Positions 26,284-34,970 of a stretch of 64,000 bases of DNA are shown in pieces. Location of the stretch: assembly GCF_012650175.1 (NCBI RefSeq), contig NZ_JAAILI010000008.1, positions 613,954 through 677,953 on the forward strand. The letters are read 5' to 3'. Numbering within the stretch: position 1 is the stretch's first letter; each line of letters begins with the position of its first letter. Source of the stretch: Sphingomonas sp. S2M10. GTDB taxonomy: Bacteria > Pseudomonadota > Alphaproteobacteria > Sphingomonadales > Sphingomonadaceae. The notes under the pieces are model-generated. The model was not told where the DNA came from, did no database searches, and saw nothing but the letters and a program-made list of their open reading frames with translations. Position numbers and translations under genes: made by a program.

Positions 26284-28623
26284 TTATCGCGCGACCGCAC
26301 CCACGGGCGACTCCGCGTCAACCGGATTGCCGAAGCTGTCGAACGGGATCAGCGGCTTGCGTCCCATGCGCAACTGCCCGGAGAAAGGCTGGTAGCGTTC
26401 CTCCTGCCCGAACTGCAGCTGTGCATCACGCGCCCGGCCGAACTTGCCGCGCACGCTGCCGCGCAGGACATGGGCGTGCTCGATCCGCAAACCCCAGCGC
26501 GGCAGCTCGCCGGTATCGGAATCGATGCGGCTGCATAGGTTGAAGAGCTGGACATGGTTGCGATGGCCGTGCCCCGGGAACTTGTTGCGGAAGCTAAGGC
26601 AGAGCGGCTGGCTGAGGAAGCTGTTCTGCGCGAGCAGGAAGTTGCGGTGCCCATGCTGGAACTGCCCCATTTCCGGGGTGCTGCCGGTCTTGCGGAGAAT
26701 GGAGAGCGCCATCACGAAGTCGGTCACCGCCTTCGATCGCGCGATGGGCACGTTGGCCTGATCGGCACTGAACGGATCGAGCAGCACGCCCGAGCCGCTG
26801 GCCATGTCGAAGCTCTTGACGATGCGATACTCGCCGGACTGCGGACCGCCCTGCAGCTGAAGCAGATCGTCGGGCAGAATTTCGTTCTGCCCGGCTGCGC
26901 TCGAGACGCGGAAGGCGGTGCCGGTGGCAGTGATCACCGTGCCCGGCTGCAGGGCCACCCAGCCTTGGGTGAGGAACAGCTGCGCCGTCGGCCCTTCGGC
27001 GCGGTAGCGGAAGATCGTGAGATTGTGCATGCCGCGCTGGCCCGGCCGCACGACACCGCCCTGCTGCATGAAATCGACATGCCAGATGCGGTAGCACATG
27101 ATTTCGTCGCCTGGCTTCAGCGGGGCGGCCATCGAGCCCTCCACGACAATGCGACGCGCCGGCGGATCGGACAGCACAAGTGCACGCGGCTTGCCGCCCG
27201 CCGCAGCGCCGGACTCGACGCGAACCTGCAGGTCCCACTCCTTCTTCAGCGCGGCCATGCCGCCCATATCACGCACGGTGATGACGGTGTTGCCCTGTCC
27301 GTCTCGCGCCACCGTATCCACGGTCAGCGTGGCCGGCAGATGAAGCCGCAGGGAAGCAGGCTCGCCGATCACCGCATCATAGCCGTCGATCACGACATCG
27401 TCATAGCCCGAGCCGCCCTGTAAGCTGTCGGTCGTCAGCTTTGCGGTCACGTTGCGGAAGAGGCGCGGGCCTATCGTTGCAGCCGCGTCGAACAGCGTTT
27501 CCAGCAGATAGAAGCCCATCCCGGCATAGGGGAAGATGGGGAAGATGTCCCATTGCCGCGGATCGCCGTTGCTGATGTTCAGGCCCATGCTCCGGCCCGT
27601 CGCATCCTTGTCGCCGTACATGCGACCGCGATCGAGCAACTGGCAGCCGAAAAAGCCGACTTGGGTAGTCCGAGCGCCCATGATCCTGGGGATCTTCGAC
27701 AGATCGATGGTCACCGCATGGAAATGCACTCGCCGGGCGTTGATGATCCAGCGAGCATCAGGAAGATAACGATGGGTTCGTGTGACCATCACCTGATCGG
27801 CACGGAGGCCTTCGGCCGGCTTCACCTCGATCGCTCGAACATTCTCGATTCGGCGTGTGCCGGGGAGGCTGTTGCGGTCTTCGACGTAGCGGCCGGGACG
27901 TGCCAGAATCAGCAGCCCACCATCGCCCACGCCCCGGTCGCACAGCCCGCGACCGATCGTCTTCCATGGCGCGGATTTGGTCCCAGCGGCGCCATCGTCG
28001 CCGGCAATCGGATCGACGAAACGCGTGGGGCGCTCGGCATCCAGGCTGCGATCCACGTTGATCACCAGCGGCAGTTCAATCCGCCGCTCCAGCCCGTGCT
28101 CGCCCCGCAGATAGCAATACAGGATCGCGTCGCCGGCGGTTACCGCCCCTTCGCCCGCCCCGATCTCTACCGAGAAACCGATCGACCCCTGCGGCACCAT
28201 GCGGCCGTCATACAGTCGAACCGGCGTCTGGTTGACGCTCCATTCGGTTACGGTGACGGTGTTGCCTTCCAGGTAGAACACCGCTTCCTTGAAATAGTTG
28301 ATCTCGCTGCTGTCCGCCGGCTGCGGCGGCAGGCCAAGCGCGGTGATGCGAATGCCCTCGCCATGGACCCACTGCCCCGGCGCAGCGGAAAAGCCGCCGG
28401 TGAAGCGCTCGTCAGGTACCAGCGTGCCCAGCGGCACGTCGCTTTGCGCAGGCGCCGTGCCGCCGCTGCCCGCCACGCCCTTCCAAGCGCGCCCCGGCCG
28501 CAGGACGCCCGGCTTGCCGCCCGTGGCCGAATGGGCCGTGCTCGCCGCGCCGGAACAGGCCGCGGGAACAAGCGAACTCATCAGCAGGCCACCCAGGGCG
28601 CCCCTTCGCGTGGCATCGATCAC
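26284..28623 (-). CDS. Large beta-helix lipoprotein with Tat-like signal
   Basis: About 779 residues from the GTG at 28623, which has GGAGAAG six bases upstream and lies 28 bases after the gelG stop, so it is cotranscribed with gelR-gelS-gelG. The first residues contain ATRRGALGGLL, a twin-arginine-like motif, and the lipobox VPAAC at about residues 19-23, predicting an exported lipid-anchored protein. A beta-sandwich-like N-terminal region (to about 200) is followed by a right-handed beta-helix section with SAPWKTIGRGLCDRG, LLILARPGRYVEDRN and RRVHFHAVTIDLSK. No lyase signature is visible. Given the operon it may bind, cut or modify the exopolysaccharide at the cell surface; that is inference. 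I know no gel gene name for it. Confidence 0.75.
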   Translation of the reverse strand: MIDATRRGALGGLLMSSLVPAACSGAASTAHSATGGKPGVLRPGRAWKGVAGSGGTAPAQSDVPLGTLVPDERFTGGFSAAPGQWVHGEGIRITALGLPPQPADSSEINYFKEAVFYLEGNTVTVTEWSVNQTPVRLYDGRMVPQGSIGFSVEIGAGEGAVTAGDAILYCYLRGEHGLERRIELPLVINVDRSLDAERPTRFVDPIAGDDGAAGTKSAPWKTIGRGLCDRGVGDGGLLILARPGRYVEDRNSLPGTRRIENVRAIEVKPAEGLRADQVMVTRTHRYLPDARWIINARRVHFHAVTIDLSKIPRIMGARTTQVGFFGCQLLDRGRMYGDKDATGRSMGLNISNGDPRQWDIFPIFPYAGMGFYLLETLFDAAATIGPRLFRNVTAKLTTDSLQGGSGYDDVVIDGYDAVIGEPASLRLHLPATLTVDTVARDGQGNTVITVRDMGGMAALKKEWDLQVRVESGAAAGGKPRALVLSDPPARRIVVEGSMAAPLKPGDEIMCYRIWHVDFMQQGGVVRPGQRGMHNLTIFRYRAEGPTAQLFLTQGWVALQPGTVITATGTAFRVSSAAGQNEILPDDLLQLQGGPQSGEYRIVKSFDMASGSGVLLDPFSADQANVPIARSKAVTDFVMALSILRKTGSTPEMGQFQHGHRNFLLAQNSFLSQPLCLSFRNKFPGHGHRNHVQLFNLCSRIDSDTGELPRWGLRIEHAHVLRGSVRGKFGRARDAQLQFGQEERYQPFSGQLRMGRKPLIPFDSFGNPVDAESPVGAVAR

Positions 28624-28651
28624 AGGCTTCTCCAGAATATTTTGGCCGGGC

Positions 28652-30316
28652 TCAGGCCCTGCGATGCGCAGCCCCTCCCGCGCCCTTGCGAGCGCCGGGA
28701 ACCCAGCCCGCGAGGCGCTTGGCCGAATAAAGCGTGCCCAGCGCAAGCGCGAACAGAGTCGTGAACAGCGGGTCGTTGTCGTTCTGCGCCAGCACGATGC
28801 GGGTGGTCACCAACACGATCAGCGCGCTCGCGATCGCGAACTCTGCCGGATAGGCAGCAATGCGGTCCCGCAACCCTGCCCGCACGAGTTCGAAGGTCGA
28901 GAACAGGATAACGACCATGTAGCTCATAAAGGCGAAGATTCCATAATCCGCCGCCAGCGCCACCAGTCCAAGGTCGATCGTCAGGAAGCCTTGCGGCGTC
29001 TGATAGTTGATCGCCCGGGCGCCCTGCCCCGGCCCGTAGCCGAGTATCGGGCGCTTGGCGATCACCGGAACCGCCATGTGGAACTGGATCCCGCGCGCAT
29101 CAGTGCTCGCCTGTGCCACGCCGCCGCCTACCACGCGGACGCGCAACGCCGGCACGAACAGCACCGCCAACCCCAGCAAGACGAGGAACGCGGGATACAT
29201 CATCGTGGCCGAGATACCGAGCAGATCACTGCGTCCGTTCCGCCAGCGCCGAACGCCCCACAACAGCCCGAACAAAGCATGCGCCACCAGAAAGCCCACC
29301 ATCGCCAGGCGCGCGGTTGACAAAACGGCGGAATAGAACACCGCAAGGTCAAACGCCGCCCAGAAGATCCGTGCCGGCCAACCGCTTGCGTTCATCAGCT
29401 TGTAGAGCACGAACGGCGTGGCTAGCGCGAGCAGCTCGCCGTAGGACAGCGCCGTGGTGTAGGTGGTGACGACGCGGTACCAGCCGCGGATGGTGGGCGC
29501 GGTTATCTGCTGCAGCGTCTCTTCATCGATCTTCAGGAAGCCGGGTATATGCCCGACCCACAGGATGTGCTGCGCACGCGACTCAAACAGGCCGATTACC
29601 ATCAGCACCGCAACGGCGATCAGCAGACGGTTGGTGAACCACTTCACGTCCTTTCCGCCAGGCCCGAACACCCACAATGCCGCGAAGCATGCCGCGGTCG
29701 AGGTGAAGGCAATGTTCACCCACCGCCCGATCGACACCGCCGGATTGACCGAGGCGATGGCCGCCAGGGCCTGCAGCACAAAGAAAGCGATAAGGCACCG
29801 CGCGATCAGCGGGTAAGCCTGCAGCACGTCCGACATGTCCCGCCGGAACTGCCGGGACGTAGAGACGCAGATCAGCAGCAGCAGCGTCAGGAATAGGCCC
29901 ACCAGGCGGCGCAGTGAGATCCAGGGAAGCCCCCCGACCGATACGGCGAGGTAGTTGGGCCAGCAGATCGTGACGAAGAGGAAGGCGCTGACGCTGTAGA
30001 CGAGCAAGCGTGTCGGCGCGGCGGGAGCCTCGGGCAGCGCCCAGACCACGAGTAGCGCAAGCAGCCCTAGCGGGGCCGCCGCAACGATCAGCAGCGAGGG
30101 TGGCAGGATCGCGCAGGAAAGGCCGTAGATGACCGCCGCGAACAGGATACCGAGGACCAGACCCAACCGGCGCGCGGCGATGGCCCAGCCGGGCAGTTGC
30201 TTATGATAGACGGGCAGGACGTCCCGCCCGGGACGCAGCAGCGCCCGAAACGGGGCGCGCAGATCTGGCGGCCCGAGCCTGAAACTCGTTTTCGAACGCC
30301 GCATCGCGCCTGCCAA
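28652..30316 (-). CDS. gelG: Sphingan polymerase (Wzy-like)
   Basis: About 554 residues, an inner-membrane protein with ten or more hydrophobic helices. It corresponds to GelG/SpsG/DpsG, the proposed polymerase joining lipid-linked repeat units in the periplasm. The C-terminal half has the O-antigen ligase/polymerase hallmark VIAKRPILGYGPGQGARAIN after a large periplasmic loop with IRGWYRVVTTYTTALSYGE. I chose the TTG at 30316 because AAGGAGG lies five bases before it. ATGs at 30304 and 30343 are alternatives; the latter overlaps gelS. Assignment to Wzy rests on topology and on its place after gelS, since this family is poorly conserved. Confidence 0.85.
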   Translation of the reverse strand: MAGAMRRSKTSFRLGPPDLRAPFRALLRPGRDVLPVYHKQLPGWAIAARRLGLVLGILFAAVIYGLSCAILPPSLLIVAAAPLGLLALLVVWALPEAPAAPTRLLVYSVSAFLFVTICWPNYLAVSVGGLPWISLRRLVGLFLTLLLLICVSTSRQFRRDMSDVLQAYPLIARCLIAFFVLQALAAIASVNPAVSIGRWVNIAFTSTAACFAALWVFGPGGKDVKWFTNRLLIAVAVLMVIGLFESRAQHILWVGHIPGFLKIDEETLQQITAPTIRGWYRVVTTYTTALSYGELLALATPFVLYKLMNASGWPARIFWAAFDLAVFYSAVLSTARLAMVGFLVAHALFGLLWGVRRWRNGRSDLLGISATMMYPAFLVLLGLAVLFVPALRVRVVGGGVAQASTDARGIQFHMAVPVIAKRPILGYGPGQGARAINYQTPQGFLTIDLGLVALAADYGIFAFMSYMVVILFSTFELVRAGLRDRIAAYPAEFAIASALIVLVTTRIVLAQNDNDPLFTTLFALALGTLYSAKRLAGWVPGARKGAGGAAHRRA

Positions 30317-30326
30317 CCAAGCCTCC

Positions 30327-31625
30327 TTAAAAAATCGAAACACCGAGGCGCCGGACCGCGATCATGGACGCCAGCCTCAGGAACAGCAAGGGTCCAAGGA
30401 TGGCGATGGCCGCGCCCAGGGCGCCATAGGGCGGAATAAACAAAAGCGCGAGCACGGTGCCGATGACCGCCGAAATGGTTGTCAGCACCACCGTCAGGCG
30501 TTCGCGGCTGGCCATGGTCAGCACACTGCCGCTGGAGGCGAACACCAAGCTAAACACCTGGCCCAGCACCATGATCTGCATGGCCGTCGCACCCGCGGTG
30601 AACTGCGCCCCGAAAATCCGCATAATCCAGGTCGGTGCGACCAACACTGCGATCGCCAGTGGCGTCGAGGCGACCAGCAGGCCGATGATGGTGAGGCGCA
30701 GGACCCGACCAATCCGCTTGAGGTCACCCGCCTGATAGGCGACGGCGAACACAGGCTGCAGGATCGTCTCCGATGTGGTAGAAAACAATTTCAGGGTGGC
30801 GGCGATCTGGTAGCCGACCCGGAACAGGCCAGCTTCGGCGGGCCCATGAGTGGCTGCGAGCAGGATCGTCGCGAACCAGTCCGTGAACAGGTTGTTAGCG
30901 TTGGCCACTAGGATCAGGAAGCCGGGCCGCACCAGCGATTCGGTGAGCGGCTCACGCGGCTGCCACGATTGCACAGCGCGGCGGTACAGATAGGTCGCAA
31001 GCACCGCGGTAACGATCCAGCCGCCGAGATACAGCTGCGAGGGGAATACGGCACTCACCGGCAAACCCATCACCAGCACCACCGCAAGTACCAGGCTACC
31101 GATCGAGGTTGTCAGCGGGCCGTCGATGAACTGCGACATGCCAATCCACTTCACCCCACGCAGCACGGTTGAGATCAGGCGGCAATAGACCATGATCGGG
31201 ATGATCAGGGATAGGATCATCAGGCTTTTCGCGATCGCCGGGCTACCGATCAGATCGACGGCAATCTGCCAGTGGAAGATAACGATGATGGTGGCCAGCG
31301 AAATGCCGGCGGCGGTGCCGATCCGAATGGCGTGCCGCGCCGCGGCGCGGGCGCTGCCGGTGCGCTCGTGCGAAAGGTGGACCGACACCGAACGAACGAG
31401 GATGGCGTCCAGCCCAAGCAGCGAGAGGGTGACACACATCTGCACGGTGGTGAGCGAGGTGCCGAAGGTGCCGACACCCGCCGCGCCCGCAATGCGGGCG
31501 AGCAGCCATGTAAACAGGAAGCTGGTGGCGGCTCCGAGGCCTTTGACCCCGAAGCCCATCACCATCTGGCCGCGCACGCCGCGCAGATGAGCCTTTTGAA
31601 CTTTCAAAGCGAGCGCCCCCAGCAA
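30327..31625 (-). CDS. gelS: Sphingan repeat-unit flippase (Wzx-like)
   Basis: About 432 residues from a TTG start, with about 12 transmembrane helices of the MOP/polysaccharide transport type. It matches GelS/SpsS/DpsS, which moves the undecaprenyl-linked repeat unit across the inner membrane. Features include the N-terminal GVKGLGAATSFLFTWLLARIAG, the Wzx-like EAGLFRVGYQIAATLKLFST and the paired C-terminal helices. An ATG at 31565 is also possible but would remove the first helix edge. The stop is followed at once by AAGGAGG for gelG, so the two are coupled. GelR lies 61 bases upstream on the same strand. Confidence 0.87.
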   Translation of the reverse strand: MLGALALKVQKAHLRGVRGQMVMGFGVKGLGAATSFLFTWLLARIAGAAGVGTFGTSLTTVQMCVTLSLLGLDAILVRSVSVHLSHERTGSARAAARHAIRIGTAAGISLATIIVIFHWQIAVDLIGSPAIAKSLMILSLIIPIMVYCRLISTVLRGVKWIGMSQFIDGPLTTSIGSLVLAVVLVMGLPVSAVFPSQLYLGGWIVTAVLATYLYRRAVQSWQPREPLTESLVRPGFLILVANANNLFTDWFATILLAATHGPAEAGLFRVGYQIAATLKLFSTTSETILQPVFAVAYQAGDLKRIGRVLRLTIIGLLVASTPLAIAVLVAPTWIMRIFGAQFTAGATAMQIMVLGQVFSLVFASSGSVLTMASRERLTVVLTTISAVIGTVLALLFIPPYGALGAAIAILGPLLFLRLASMIAVRRLGVSIF

Positions 31626-31686
31626 GATGCCCCGCGCTTACGGCAAGCCTCGGCGCGCGGCAACCCGCCCGGGGGCGACCCGTTTT

Positions 31687-33684
31687 TTACACGTGGTACA
31701 GTTCGAGCGCTGCGAAGCGCGAGGCGGTGAGCGACGAGAAGGACGTGCTGCCCGCCGAGAGCGTCCCGGTCCCGCTCGCGCCGGCCAGCGCGGCCGCCAG
31801 CGGCGACGGCGACGCCGCCGAGGTGCCGAACGCGCCGGCAAGGCTGAGCGTCGCCGGCGAGGACATCACGCCGCCCCAGCTGTTGTTGCCGCTCAGCAAC
31901 GCGGCACTTTCCGCCACGCCCTTGGCAACCATCACCTTCAGCGTCTCGGCCGCCTTGGCGGTGTCGGTCACCGTGCTGCTGGTGTTCAGCGCGACGATCT
32001 GTGCCGCGCTATAGGCCGTGTCGCGGATCTCAATGTCGCCGACCGACCCGCTGAATGCGGTGAAGAACGGATCGCCGACATAAAGGCCCCAGGACTCCAC
32101 CTTGCGGGTAGAGCCGGACATTGTCGCCGTGCCGCGCGCAACGCCGTCCACGTACAGCGTCGCCGAACGGCGGGTGCTGTCGTAGCTGAGCGCGATCTTG
32201 TGCGTCGCGGTGTCCTTGATCTGCGCGCCCTTGGTAACCAGCGTCGAGGTTACGCCCGCATCGTTGGTCATCGTGAACGCCAGCTCGCCGTCTGCGCGCA
32301 GGCTCACGCCCCAGCTCTTGTAGATGCCGATGATCTGGCCGACGGACGCCGTCACGCCCGAACGCTTCATGTCGAAGTTCAGCGTGAAGGCCGAAAGCCC
32401 GAACAGCTGCCGCGAGGTGCCGCGGCTCAGTTCCAGGCCGGAGCCGGTCTTCACGTTGAGCATGTTGTTGCTGATCGCGCCGGTGGCCAGTGCCTTGACA
32501 GGATCGTCGGTGCTCCAGCCGGAAGTATCGACCACGCCCTGAGCGTTGAAGTTCAGATCGAGCAGCAGCTTGGGGCCGGCGGCGGGAACCAGCGCCGCCG
32601 CTACCTTCTGCGCGTTGACCTCTGCCGCCATCGCGCTGCCGGCTACCGGTGCATAGCCGATCCCCGGCACCATCAGGCCGTACACGGTTGCCTTGGCAAC
32701 CTTGTTCAGGTCCGTGATGCTGCGCATCACCGCCGGGTTCTTGATGAGTTCAACATTGTTGCTGGTGGTGATGTTGTTCGTGCCGCCCAGCATGATCTCG
32801 TCGGTCAGGTTGTTCGTCACCGTGCCGGTCACGTCCTCGACGCGGATCCAAGTCGATTTCTCGTCCGGCGCGGAGAGGATCGTGTTGGAGTCGATCGTCA
32901 CCCCCACGCCGTTCTTCACGTTGATCCCGTGATACCAGCCACTCAAATAGACCAGGTTGTTTTTGATCGTGACGTTATTGTACTGCATGCCGATCTCGTC
33001 GCTCAGGAAGAGGCCCTGAGTCCCGCGACCGCCGCCCTGCAGCACGACATTGTTGGAGATCGTCACGTTCGAGCTGCCGACCGTCGTACCGGTCGTCATG
33101 AACTGCACGGCGTCGGGATGCTCGTCGCCTACCGGATACAGACCCTCGAACTTGTTGTTGTCGATGACGACATTGGTCATTTGCGCGAAGTTGGTGTGGT
33201 CACGCCGATTGTCGTGGAAATAGTTGTTCTGCACCAGCATGTCGGTGCCGTTACGAACCGAGAAGCCAATGACATAGTGATCGAACGAGGAGTTGATGAC
33301 CTTGTTGCCCGTGCCATCCCTCATCCAGAGGCCGGTGCCGAGCGCGTTGCTGGGATCGCCGCTGCCGCCGCTGAACCGGACGCCATCGATAGTGATGTCG
33401 CGGGAGGAGATGATCTGGTTCGCCACTTCGAACTCGCTGGCCGGCGTCGTCGTGCGGATGACATCCAGGCCCTTGAGCGTGAGGTTGCTGCTGGCGTTTA
33501 TCTTGACCGAACCGATCACCGCCTTGTTATTTGGGTCCTGCGACGTGATGGTAATGTTCGCAGCCGGGTTCAGGCCGTACACGAAAAGCGACGTGTAGGT
33601 CCCGGGCGCCAGCAAGATCGTGTCGCCGCTTTTCGCGGCCTTGATCGCGGCATCTAGTTCGGTCTGGTTCTTGACAACCGGCAT
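31687..33684 (-). CDS. gelR: Beta-helix sphingan lyase-like protein
   Basis: 665 residues. It corresponds to GelR/SpsR/DpsR, regarded as an extracellular polysaccharide lyase. The N terminus starts directly with the helix cap TELDAAIKAAKSGDTILLAPGTYTS, the same opening as pectate-lyase-type proteins, and continues with beta-helix turns (NLTLKGLDVIRTT, NITTSNNVELIKN, NVTISNNVVLQGGGRG). Around 385-560 is a LamG/concanavalin-like domain (LLDLNFNAQGVVDTSGW, ATHKIALSYDSTRRSATLYV). No Sec or Tat signal is present, yet the fold and homologues are extracellular, so type I export is likely. The C terminus is small-residue rich and ends AALELYHV. AAGGGT is at a suitable distance before the ATG. It is first in the gelR-gelS-gelG unit. 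Confidence 0.85.
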   Translation of the reverse strand: MPVVKNQTELDAAIKAAKSGDTILLAPGTYTSLFVYGLNPAANITITSQDPNNKAVIGSVKINASSNLTLKGLDVIRTTTPASEFEVANQIISSRDITIDGVRFSGGSGDPSNALGTGLWMRDGTGNKVINSSFDHYVIGFSVRNGTDMLVQNNYFHDNRRDHTNFAQMTNVVIDNNKFEGLYPVGDEHPDAVQFMTTGTTVGSSNVTISNNVVLQGGGRGTQGLFLSDEIGMQYNNVTIKNNLVYLSGWYHGINVKNGVGVTIDSNTILSAPDEKSTWIRVEDVTGTVTNNLTDEIMLGGTNNITTSNNVELIKNPAVMRSITDLNKVAKATVYGLMVPGIGYAPVAGSAMAAEVNAQKVAAALVPAAGPKLLLDLNFNAQGVVDTSGWSTDDPVKALATGAISNNMLNVKTGSGLELSRGTSRQLFGLSAFTLNFDMKRSGVTASVGQIIGIYKSWGVSLRADGELAFTMTNDAGVTSTLVTKGAQIKDTATHKIALSYDSTRRSATLYVDGVARGTATMSGSTRKVESWGLYVGDPFFTAFSGSVGDIEIRDTAYSAAQIVALNTSSTVTDTAKAAETLKVMVAKGVAESAALLSGNNSWGGVMSSPATLSLAGAFGTSAASPSPLAAALAGASGTGTLSAGSTSFSSLTASRFAALELYHV

Positions 33685-33947
33685 GTTGCATTACCCTTAC
33701 AGTTACTGGTCGACCCCAAATCGACACACGATTCCCTCGCTGCAAAGAGTCCCACAAGGCCATGAAATAGTAGTGTAATTGCGTGGTGTAGAAGTGCTTA
33801 ACGGCCAACCGTGGCCCGCGCCTGCCCCGCGCCCGCATACACTCGCCAAGCGTCCATATTGCAGGTGCGAGAAGAAAGCTGGCGGAGCACCGCTTCCGGA
33901 GGGCGCGGCGGGTCGACGCACCGCGGCTTTGGCGGTAGAGACGCGAC
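33685..33947. promoter_or_regulatory. Divergent promoter region gelR / gelQ
   Basis: These 263 bases lie between the starts of gelR (minus) and gelQ (plus) and must hold both promoters. The region is less GC-rich near 33690-33800. A ribosome binding site for gelR (AAGGGT on the minus strand) is visible; I could not pick convincing -35 and -10 pairs. Confidence 0.5.
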
Positions 33948-34901
33948 ATGGGAAACGAAGAATCGCCGCAAGTCTCCGTGTTCGTGGTCACCTACAAGTC
34001 GACCCGCTACATCCGGCAATGCGTCGCCGGAATTGCGAACGCAGCTGCGGAATCTTCGTATGAAATCCTAATGATAGACAATGGCGATGGCGATACCGAG
34101 GCGGTGGCGCGCGCCGAGCTGCCGCAGGTCAAGATCGTACCCTCCGAAGGCAATATCGGCTTCGGCGCCGGCAACAATCGTTGTGCACTGCACGCACGCG
34201 CGCCGCTGTTCATGCTGGTCAATCCGGATGCGGTGCCGCAGGCCGGTGCGATCGACCGGCTGGTCGCGCTGGCGCACGCTACGCCCGACGCAGCCGCCTG
34301 GGGTGGACGCTCCTATGATCCGGCGGGCAACCTCGACAACGCCAATTACCTGGCGCTCCCGACCCCGGCCGACTTCATCCGGTTCACCGTATCGAGCAAG
34401 AGCCTGCGTCGCGGCGGCCTGCCGCCCAGCGCCACCACGCTGGGCGAGGTCGACGTGCTCAACGGCGGCTTCATGATGGTGCGCGCAGATGTCTGGCACG
34501 AAATCGGCGGCTTCGATGAGAGCTTCTTTCTCTATTCGGAAGAAGTCGATCTGTTCAAGCGTATCCGCGACCGCGGCTACACCGTTCTCGTCGATCCCGA
34601 CGTGAAGGTTACGCATGACTCGGGCAGCGGCAACGCCTTGTCGCCCCGGCGCATGATGCACATGACGATCGGCCGGATGCATTATGCGCGCAAGCATTTT
34701 GGCAAGTCGGGCGTGATGGTGGCGGGCTGGGGCATGTGGATCGCGGCGCTGCGCTATGCCGCGTTCGGTGCGCTGATGGCGAAGCTGCTGCCCGGCCAGC
34801 GCGAGCGGTTCACCAAGATCGCCAACGCCTGGACGCCGATCGTCCGCGAACGGCAGCGCTGGTGGCACGGCTATCGCACAGGACACGAAGGCCGCGGCTG
34901 A
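33948..34901 (+). CDS. gelQ: Sphingan glycosyltransferase GelQ (GT2, probable rhamnosyltransferase)
   Basis: 317 residues, a family 2 GT-A enzyme. The N terminus QVSVFVVTYKSTRYIRQCV, the acidic IDNGDGDT, the GNIGFGAGNN motif and LVNPDAVPQAGAI are typical of the rhamnosyltransferase (WbbL/RfbN) subgroup. The later GGFDESFFLYSEEVDLFKRIRDRGY holds the acceptor-site acidic residues. In sphingan pathways GelQ adds the fourth sugar, rhamnose or mannose, from a dTDP- or GDP-sugar; this agrees with rmlACBD in the locus. It stands alone on the plus strand, between the gelR promoter and the convergent gelI gene. No transmembrane segment is seen except a possible C-terminal hydrophobic stretch (GWGMWIAALRYAAF). 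Confidence 0.87.
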   Translation: MGNEESPQVSVFVVTYKSTRYIRQCVAGIANAAAESSYEILMIDNGDGDTEAVARAELPQVKIVPSEGNIGFGAGNNRCALHARAPLFMLVNPDAVPQAGAIDRLVALAHATPDAAAWGGRSYDPAGNLDNANYLALPTPADFIRFTVSSKSLRRGGLPPSATTLGEVDVLNGGFMMVRADVWHEIGGFDESFFLYSEEVDLFKRIRDRGYTVLVDPDVKVTHDSGSGNALSPRRMMHMTIGRMHYARKHFGKSGVMVAGWGMWIAALRYAAFGALMAKLLPGQRERFTKIANAWTPIVRERQRWWHGYRTGHEGRG

Positions 34902-34932
34902 CGCGGCACGTGCCCGCGAGGCACGGCGCGTA

Positions 34933-34966
34933 AAGGGGTGGAAGCGCCGGCACCCACCCCCCTTCT
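34933..34966. terminator. Two-way terminator between gelQ and gelI
   Basis: AAGGGGTGG pairs with the CCACCC/CCCCTT stretch downstream, with a short loop around GAAGCGCCGG. It lies between the convergent stops of gelQ and gelI. There is no long T-run, so efficiency is uncertain. Confidence 0.45.
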
Positions 34967-34970
34967 CGCA

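Noticed and set aside
31627..33657. Plus-strand open frame of 676 codons opposite gelR
   Set aside because: Antisense to the beta-helix gene and without domain features.
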